Source: SFWF01 sp045638145
GTDB taxonomy: Bacteria > Bacillota > Clostridia > Oscillospirales > Acutalibacteraceae
Assembly (NCBI GenBank): GCA_045638145.1
Contig: JAZUAU010000023.1
Coordinates: 1-19,020 of the forward strand
Direction: 5' to 3'
DNA length: 19,020 bases
Position numbers and translations under genes: made by a program. Position 1 is the stretch's first letter. Each line of letters begins with the position of its first letter. The notes below the pieces were generated by a model, which made no database searches, was not told the DNA's origin, and worked only from the letters and a program-made list of their open reading frames with translations. This document shows positions 14,440 to 19,020 of the stretch, piece after piece.

Positions 14440-16842
14440 CTACTGGCTGATGCGACCCGTCTCAAAATTTTCTATTTTGACGTTCGGAATCACATTTGCC
14501 TTTATTTCCTTATTCTCTATTTCACATAGCGCCTTTTCGATTACCGTTTCCACATTCGCCGCAGTTACAAAGCGCAGATTTTCAAGCACCTTTTTATCAA
14601 GCTCTGCAAGGTCTGACGCGTTGCTCTTCGGTATAAATACCGTCTTTACACCTGCGCGATATGCCGCCATGCTTTTTTCCTTAAGACCGCCAATCGGAAG
14701 CACCCTTCCCTTGACTGTAACCTCGCCCGTCATTGCAACATCACGTTTTACCGCCCTGCCTGTAAGTGCAGAAACAAGTGCTGTTGTGATGGCAACACCT
14801 GCCGAGGGACCATCCTTCGGTACTGCGCCCTCTGTCGCGTGGATATGTATATCGGTTTTAGAATAAAAATCAGGGTTTATTCCGTACCTTTCAGCATTAG
14901 CACGAACGTAGGACACCGCAACCTTTGCAGATTCCTGCATAACGTCACCGAGCGAGCCTGTTAGCTCTATCTTTCCACTACCCGAAAGCACCGCAACCTC
15001 AAGCTGCATTACCTCTCCGCCGAAAGATGTCCAGGCAAGTCCGTTGATGATACCGACCTCGTTTTCGGGAAGTATCTCTTCTGCAGTAAATCGGCGTTTT
15101 CCGAGCATAGTATTTACGGTTTCGGGGGTTACTCTGACGCTCTTCTTATCCCCCTCGGCAATCTGTTTCGCCGACTTTCTACATAGTGCCGCAATATTAC
15201 GCTGGAGCTTTCGAACTCCTGCTTCTCTTGTATAAAAATCAATTACCTCGTAAAGTGCCTCGTCGGTTATTTTTATCTGACGAGCCGTCATTCCGTGGTT
15301 TTTAATCTGTCTTTTTAAGAGATGGTCTCTTGCTATATGGAACTTTTCCTCTCTTGTATAGCTTGTGAGAGAGATTATTTCCATTCTGTCGCGAAGGGGC
15401 TCGGGTATGGTTGCCTCAGTGTTTGCTGTGGTTAAAAATACCGCAGAACTAAGGTCAAAGGGCATATCTAAAAAGTGGTCGGTAAAGGTATCATTCTGCT
15501 CGCCGTCAAGCACCTCTAAAAGTGCGGCGGCAGGGTCTCCCTTATAATCGTGACCAAGCTTATCTATCTCGTCAAGAAGAATAAGGGGGTCAGATGAGCC
15601 TGCATCCTTTACCGCGGTAATTATTTTACCCGGCATTGCGCCAATGTAGGTTTTTCTGTGTCCGCGGATTTCTGCCTCGTCGTGTATTCCGCCAAGGGAA
15701 ATTCGGGCATATTTTCTGCCCATACACTCGGCAATACTGCGTGCAATAGAGGTTTTACCTACACCGGGAGGACCTACAAGACAGATTATCTGTCCCTTTA
15801 TATCGGGATTAAGAGCATAGACCGAGAGCATTTCAAGAACCCTCTCCTTAACCTTATCCATAGCGTAAAAATCGCGATCAAGAATCTTTGCGGCACGCTT
15901 TACGTCCACCTTGCCTGCGGTCTTTACACACCACGGAAGCTCAAGGCAGAGGTCGAGATAATTTCTAACCACCGTGCCCTCGTGGGAGCCCTGCGGCATC
16001 TTCTGAAGCTTCATAAGCTCTTTTGCAAGTTTTTCCTTTACGCTGTCATCGGCAGAAAGCTTATCAATTTTAGCAAGGTACTCTTCAATTTCGTCTTCCT
16101 CGGTGTCCCCGTAAAGCTCGAAATTGATTGCTTTTATCTGTTCGCGAAGATAATATTCACGCTGATTATCGTCAATCTGACCCTTTACCTGCTCGGCAAT
16201 TTTACGGTCGATATCAACTATCTGAGACTCCTTTTTGAGAAGCTCAATAACCATTTTTGCTCTCTTTACGGGTGATAATTCCGAAAGCACCGTTTGCTTA
16301 TCCTGAAGCGGCACGGGGATATTGAAAACGATAAAATCCGAAAGATAGCCGATATCCTCACGCTGGGAAACGGTAAGGGTAATATCGGGGGCAAGCTTTA
16401 CACCCTTTGATGCGAAAAGCTCAAACTCGCGGCGGATACGGCGAACAAGGCTTTCAACATATACGGGGCGGTTTGTTATCTCGTCATCGTAAAGGCGCTG
16501 AATGCCTGCCGTTAAAAAGTCGTTTTTATCTATTACATCGGAAAAGGTCGCTCTGTAAAGTCCTTCGACAAGCACCTTTACCCCGCCGTCGGGAAGACGA
16601 AGCACCTGTGCAATTCTTGCAACACAGCCGACAGAATAAAGGGCATCTCCCGAGGGATCTTCATCAAGAATATTCTTCTGTGTTACGAGAAAAATTCTTC
16701 TGCCGTGCTCCATTGCGTAATTAAGTGCCGCAACCGACTTTTTTCTACCAACCTCAAAATGAAGATTTACCGAGGGAAAGCAGGAAAGCCCCCTGAGCGG
16801 AAGGAGCGGCAAATATGTTAAATTTAGTGAATCAATTACCAT
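14440..16842 (-). CDS. lon: ATP-dependent protease Lon (LonA)
   Basis: Cytoplasmic ATP-dependent serine protease that removes damaged and short-lived regulatory proteins. From the ATG at 16842-16840 the product has 800 residues. It shows an N-terminal LON substrate-binding domain (about 8-205), a helical linker, an AAA+ module with Walker A GPPGVGKTS (about 357-365) and Walker B LILLDEIDK, and a C-terminal protease domain. The catalytic Ser lies in KDGPSAG (about 680) and the Lys in GLKEKS (about 723), 43 residues apart as in E. coli Lon. I prefer this start because GGAG lies six bases upstream. An ATG four codons earlier (16854) has no ribosome-binding site. It is first gene of lon-engB-lysA behind a strong promoter. 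No complete CtsR or CIRCE operator was recognised. Confidence 0.97.
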   Translation of the reverse strand: MVIDSLNLTYLPLLPLRGLSCFPSVNLHFEVGRKKSVAALNYAMEHGRRIFLVTQKNILDEDPSGDALYSVGCVARIAQVLRLPDGGVKVLVEGLYRATFSDVIDKNDFLTAGIQRLYDDEITNRPVYVESLVRRIRREFELFASKGVKLAPDITLTVSQREDIGYLSDFIVFNIPVPLQDKQTVLSELSPVKRAKMVIELLKKESQIVDIDRKIAEQVKGQIDDNQREYYLREQIKAINFELYGDTEEDEIEEYLAKIDKLSADDSVKEKLAKELMKLQKMPQGSHEGTVVRNYLDLCLELPWCVKTAGKVDVKRAAKILDRDFYAMDKVKERVLEMLSVYALNPDIKGQIICLVGPPGVGKTSIARSIAECMGRKYARISLGGIHDEAEIRGHRKTYIGAMPGKIITAVKDAGSSDPLILLDEIDKLGHDYKGDPAAALLEVLDGEQNDTFTDHFLDMPFDLSSAVFLTTANTEATIPEPLRDRMEIISLTSYTREEKFHIARDHLLKRQIKNHGMTARQIKITDEALYEVIDFYTREAGVRKLQRNIAALCRKSAKQIAEGDKKSVRVTPETVNTMLGKRRFTAEEILPENEVGIINGLAWTSFGGEVMQLEVAVLSGSGKIELTGSLGDVMQESAKVAVSYVRANAERYGINPDFYSKTDIHIHATEGAVPKDGPSAGVAITTALVSALTGRAVKRDVAMTGEVTVKGRVLPIGGLKEKSMAAYRAGVKTVFIPKSNASDLAELDKKVLENLRFVTAANVETVIEKALCEIENKEIKANVIPNVKIENFETGRISQ

Positions 16843-16881
16843 AGTTTTCTCCATAGCGTGCTAATTTTTTGATAATATGTA

Positions 16882-16910
16882 ATTGTATCACATTTTTTCA
16901 TACTTTACAA
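16882..16910 (-). promoter_or_regulatory. Promoter of the lon-engB-lysA operon
   Basis: On the minus strand TTGTAA (16910-16905) and TACAAT (16887-16882) are 17 bases apart, with TGTGA before the -10. The leader to the preferred lon start is about 35 bases. A CIRCE-like half-site TTAGCAC sits just upstream of lon but lacks its inverted partner. Confidence 0.7.
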
Positions 16911-16966
16911 CTAAAAACCACAGGAAATAAATAATAAAATTGGAGGAAACTGTGCTTTTAGGCACC

Positions 16967-16994
16967 AAAAAAACGCTCAGGTAACCTGAGCGTT
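16967..16994 (-). terminator. Rho-independent terminator after the RHS/lipoprotein genes
   Basis: A perfect 11-base inverted repeat (AACGCTCAGGT, 16972-16982, and its complement 16984-16994) gives a GC-rich hairpin of about ten pairs with a three-base loop. On the minus strand it is followed by a U tract (complement of 16967-16973). It lies between the lipoprotein stop and the lon promoter and insulates lon from upstream transcription. Confidence 0.85.
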
Positions 16995-17000
16995 ATAGTG

Positions 17001-17100
17001 TACGCGACGGCGAAGCCGTCATATCGCATACGGTTGCCGTGGGGTCAGACAGAGAAGACGGCGAACCATTCCCTGTCTATATGTGTCTATCCCCTGTCTT
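17001..17100. repeat. REP-like cluster of short palindromes and direct repeats
   Basis: About 100 bases hold several elements: the hairpin GACGGC-GAA-GCCGTC (17006-17020), enclosed by partly complementary GTACGC-like arms; the hairpin ACGG-TTG-CCGT (17030-17040); AGACAG (17047-17052) paired with CTGTCT (17073-17078); a repeated nonamer GACGGCGAA (17006-17014 and 17057-17065); and three staggered copies of TGTCT(A/T)T at 17074, 17084 and 17095. The GGGGTCAGACAG part resembles, from memory, palindromes that accompany REP-associated (IS200-like) transposases in Clostridia. No transposase is present in the window. It overlaps the final codons of the lipoprotein gene. Mobile origin is an inference. 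Confidence 0.55.
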
Positions 17101-17998
17101 TATCGAAATATATCATTTGGTTTTCTTTGTCCGTTTTGATATAATACCAGCTACCTGTAACGTCCATAACCTTAACGACAGAGTACGCGGGCACATATAC
17201 TTCGTTTCCTACACGATACAAACGATATACAGAAAAAAGACGAAATAGGTTAACAGTATCGCCTTCTTCTTTTATTGTATAGTGATTTTCAAGGCTAAGT
17301 TCAAATCTATGACCATTTAGTGTCATTATTGCGAATAAATCACTTTTCCATTCGAACTCTGCGCCCATTGCCTTGGCTGTTTCGATAAAAGGAACTTCCG
17401 CTTTATTGTCAATTATTCGAGCTTTATTAGTCAGCGTCACCAATTTTCCGTCAATCATAATATCCGCTTCAACTATCTGAAACTTCTTTAAGAAATCTTC
17501 TTTGGTGTAAAGATAGTATTGCACATTTTCGCCATTAACAAAATCGGTTAGTTTTATGAAATATATATTTTTCTCGGTTTCAACAAGTATAACCAACGAG
17601 GTGTCAATAGTTTCAAAAACAGTTGACCTTCTCACAGTTTCTTGTATACCGCGTTCAGCTAAAAACTTTTCCATATTTGAGGAAACATTTATAAAATCTC
17701 TGAACTCTTTATCAACTTTTAAAACATATCCCGAGTATTTGTAGTGCCCTTCGCCATTATCGGGATAATTGAAGGCTTCAAACTCAAGCGCCTGCAGGGT
17801 TTCAAAAGATGGATCTTCGAGTAGTTTATAAAGCTCTTCTCTTTCAAAACAGTATATCGTAATCTCATCGGGAATGAGTGCGGTTTCTTGTGAGCTGACA
17901 TTCTCCGTACTTGACGGGATTTCTTCAAGACTTGCTTGATTGCAAGCCGAAAGCACAAACAAGCTGAAAGCAAAAAAAAGGCAAATACATTTTCTCAT
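17087..17998 (-). CDS. Putative lipoprotein with copper-amine-oxidase-N-like domain
   Basis: From the ATG at 17998-17996 (GGGAG about nine bases upstream) the product has 303 residues. It starts with a lipoprotein signal peptide: MRKC, a hydrophobic core and lipobox LSAC with Cys19 as the lipidation site. A Ser/Glu-rich linker follows, then an unrecognised domain (about 45-190). The last part, about 200-303, resembles the copper amine oxidase N-terminal-like domain common on Firmicutes surface proteins, with the pattern IDGKLVTLTN, PFIETAKAMGAEFEW and VYVPAYSVV. It should sit on the outer face of the membrane. The gene follows the RHS gene by 13 bases, its ribosome-binding site overlapping the RHS stop, so the two are probably co-transcribed. 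A role as partner or immunity protein for the RHS peptidase tip is a hypothesis. An earlier ATG at 18022 adds eight residues before the signal and is less likely. The last codons fall in the repeat cluster. Confidence 0.8.
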   Translation of the reverse strand: MRKCICLFFAFSLFVLSACNQASLEEIPSSTENVSSQETALIPDEITIYCFEREELYKLLEDPSFETLQALEFEAFNYPDNGEGHYKYSGYVLKVDKEFRDFINVSSNMEKFLAERGIQETVRRSTVFETIDTSLVILVETEKNIYFIKLTDFVNGENVQYYLYTKEDFLKKFQIVEADIMIDGKLVTLTNKARIIDNKAEVPFIETAKAMGAEFEWKSDLFAIMTLNGHRFELSLENHYTIKEEGDTVNLFRLFSVYRLYRVGNEVYVPAYSVVKVMDVTGSWYYIKTDKENQMIYFDKDRG

Positions 17999-18011
17999 AA
18001 AGCTACACTCC

Positions 18012-19020
18012 CTAAACCACATAATAGTATTCTTCTAAATACCATTCGCCACCACTGCAACCTGTGAAACCTCTTTGAAAACTTTCAAAAGTTTGAGCAC
18101 CCCTTATACCATGCGGATTGTTTGTAAATACAAGTCCTAATTTAACGTTTACACCAGTTACAACGACAGCGTGGCCTTTTCCTACATCTTTTCCCGAGTA
18201 GCACCCATATACTACATTTATTGGCCCACCGTTTTTCAAGGTAATATATAAATCATAGATCGAATTAATATTGCGAACTTTATTTTTATTCTCATCACTA
18301 ACTCCAAGATAATCAGCATAAATATCGGTCTCGCCATAGGTCTGCATTAGGATTTCTGCTGCTCTATCTTTGGCTTCTCTTTCGTTTCGTCTCGTTTTAG
18401 AATGATAATCTTCTATCATTGCTTGAGAATACGCCCAACACAATTCAGAGTCACCTTGATTATAGAGTGGAACATCGTAATATACACTTTCTTCTTGAGA
18501 GCCGAATATCATGCACAAAACTCGGATTATTATATCACCCAAACCAAACCCATAAGGTCTACCCCATAACCCGGGCCATTCTCCCGTCGGATCCACATAC
18601 ATTACCGGATTATTCTCACAATATGCAAACATATTGAAACCAAGCAGAGAATCGGTATTTAACTGTCCATCCGCATTTATAAATCTCCTAGTCACCGGAT
18701 CATAGTATCTGGTAAGCAGATAGTAGAGCCCACTCTCGGAATCGTAATAATATCCGCGGTAACGGAGCGGGTTAATGTTGGCAATGTGGTTTCTGTTTGC
18801 AGATACGTCGTTGCCGTTTCCGTCGGTTATGGAAAGTATCTTACCCCATACATCATAGGTGTATTTTGCGACTATGTTTCCGTTCGAATCGGTAATACCC
18901 GTAATATCTCCCTGCAGATTCTTGAGGAAATAGTAATACTCAGTGCCGTCAATACTTATTCCAATGGGCGCGCCGTTTTCATCATACAGGAATAATAATA
19001 ATGTAATTCCGTCAGTGCTT
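18012..19020 (-). CDS. RHS/YD-repeat protein, C-terminal part with papain/C39-like peptidase tip (cut by window edge)
   Basis: An open frame runs without a stop from the right edge to TAG at 18012, giving the last 335 residues; the true start is outside the window. Residues 1-146 are RHS repeats: LYDENGAPIG, YTYDVWGK, the core end LRYRGYYYDSESGLYYLLTR-YYDP, then NMFAYCENNPVMYVDPTG. After DPTG comes a variable tip of about 190 residues. It has a hydrophobic stretch (about 157-173), then a cysteine-peptidase-like domain with Cys194 in ELCWAYSQAM, His283 in GKGHAVVVTG and Asn300/301 in FTNNPHG, the order Cys-His-Asn of papain/C39 folds. In RHS and WapA-type proteins such swapped tips are commonly toxins. 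A GTG at 18695 would give only the last 227 residues and is internal. Peptidase activity and toxicity are inferred from motif order only. Confidence 0.85.
   Translation of the reverse strand, partial: STDGITLLLFLYDENGAPIGISIDGTEYYYFLKNLQGDITGITDSNGNIVAKYTYDVWGKILSITDGNGNDVSANRNHIANINPLRYRGYYYDSESGLYYLLTRYYDPVTRRFINADGQLNTDSLLGFNMFAYCENNPVMYVDPTGEWPGLWGRPYGFGLGDIIIRVLCMIFGSQEESVYYDVPLYNQGDSELCWAYSQAMIEDYHSKTRRNEREAKDRAAEILMQTYGETDIYADYLGVSDENKNKVRNINSIYDLYITLKNGGPINVVYGCYSGKDVGKGHAVVVTGVNVKLGLVFTNNPHGIRGAQTFESFQRGFTGCSGGEWYLEEYYYVV

Noticed and set aside
15658..16275. 205-codon plus-strand open frame opposite lon
   Set aside because: Antisense shadow of the well-identified lon gene, with no start signal or recognisable domain.
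16850..16870. TTAGCAC near lon, resembling half of a CIRCE (HrcA) operator
   Set aside because: The inverted GTGCTAA partner is absent at the required spacing, so a heat-shock operator is not supported.
17071..17101. Regularly spaced TGTCT(A/T)T units as a possible tiny CRISPR-like array
   Set aside because: Units are only about seven bases, spaced 10-11 bases apart, with no spacers of CRISPR length and no cas genes; treated as part of the REP-like element.
18012..18695. Stand-alone 227-residue gene starting at GTG 18695
   Set aside because: The frame is open upstream to the window edge and encodes continuous RHS repeats, so the GTG is an internal codon.

Overview
The window looks like chromosomal DNA of a Gram-positive anaerobe of the class Clostridia, probably an Oscillospirales/Ruminococcaceae-like gut lineage. 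This is inferred from gene order, Shine-Dalgarno use (AGGAG types), the tyrosyl-tRNA synthetase subtype and the single-chain iron-sulfur serine dehydratase; species cannot be read from the sequence. Most of it is ordinary housekeeping DNA. The accessory part is the right end, from about 17.0 kb onward.

Left edge (1-533): the signal-peptide end of an exported protein (minus strand, cut by the window edge), two candidate promoters for it, and the terminator of the operon to its right.

534-10026, all minus strand: one long, tightly packed operon, transcribed as nusB-xseA-xseB-ispA-dxs-tlyA-nadK-argR-recN-tyrS. Neighbouring genes overlap by one base (TAATG) or the stop codon of one lies in the ribosome-binding site of the next. 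It starts at a good sigma-A-type promoter (TTGAAA-17-TATTAT) and ends at a U-tailed hairpin at 467-518. It joins transcription antitermination, DNA repair (exonuclease VII, RecN), isoprenoid precursor synthesis (Dxs, IspA), rRNA methylation (TlyA-like), NADP supply, arginine regulation and Tyr-tRNA charging. The order matches the classic Bacillus/Clostridium nusB-recN cluster, but folD is absent, nadK is present, and tyrS stands where spoIVB-spo0A often follow recN.

10144-12515, plus strand, divergent from that operon: a DivIVA-like coiled-coil protein, a lone class I fumarase beta-subunit-like protein and a one-chain L-serine ammonia-lyase. A strong promoter (TTGTAT-17-TGCTACAAT) precedes them. 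A bidirectional terminator at 12514-12549 separates them from the convergent operon.

12553-16842, minus strand: lon-engB-lysA, with its own promoter at 16882-16910.

16967-19020, minus strand: the C-terminal part of an RHS-repeat (YD-repeat) protein. After the conserved DPTG end of the RHS core it carries a papain/C39-like cysteine peptidase tip. Thirteen bases downstream is a lipoprotein with a copper-amine-oxidase-N-like domain. This pair has the layout of a polymorphic toxin and its neighbour gene, and the lipoprotein gene is visibly more AT-rich than the housekeeping DNA. A compact set of palindromes and short direct repeats, resembling a REP element, lies between the lipoprotein and lon and supplies the lipoprotein's stop codon.

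No tRNA, rRNA, CRISPR array, insertion-sequence transposase or riboswitch was recognised. No gene-free stretch exceeds 300 bases; the longest are 274-533 and 16843-17086, and both are described below.
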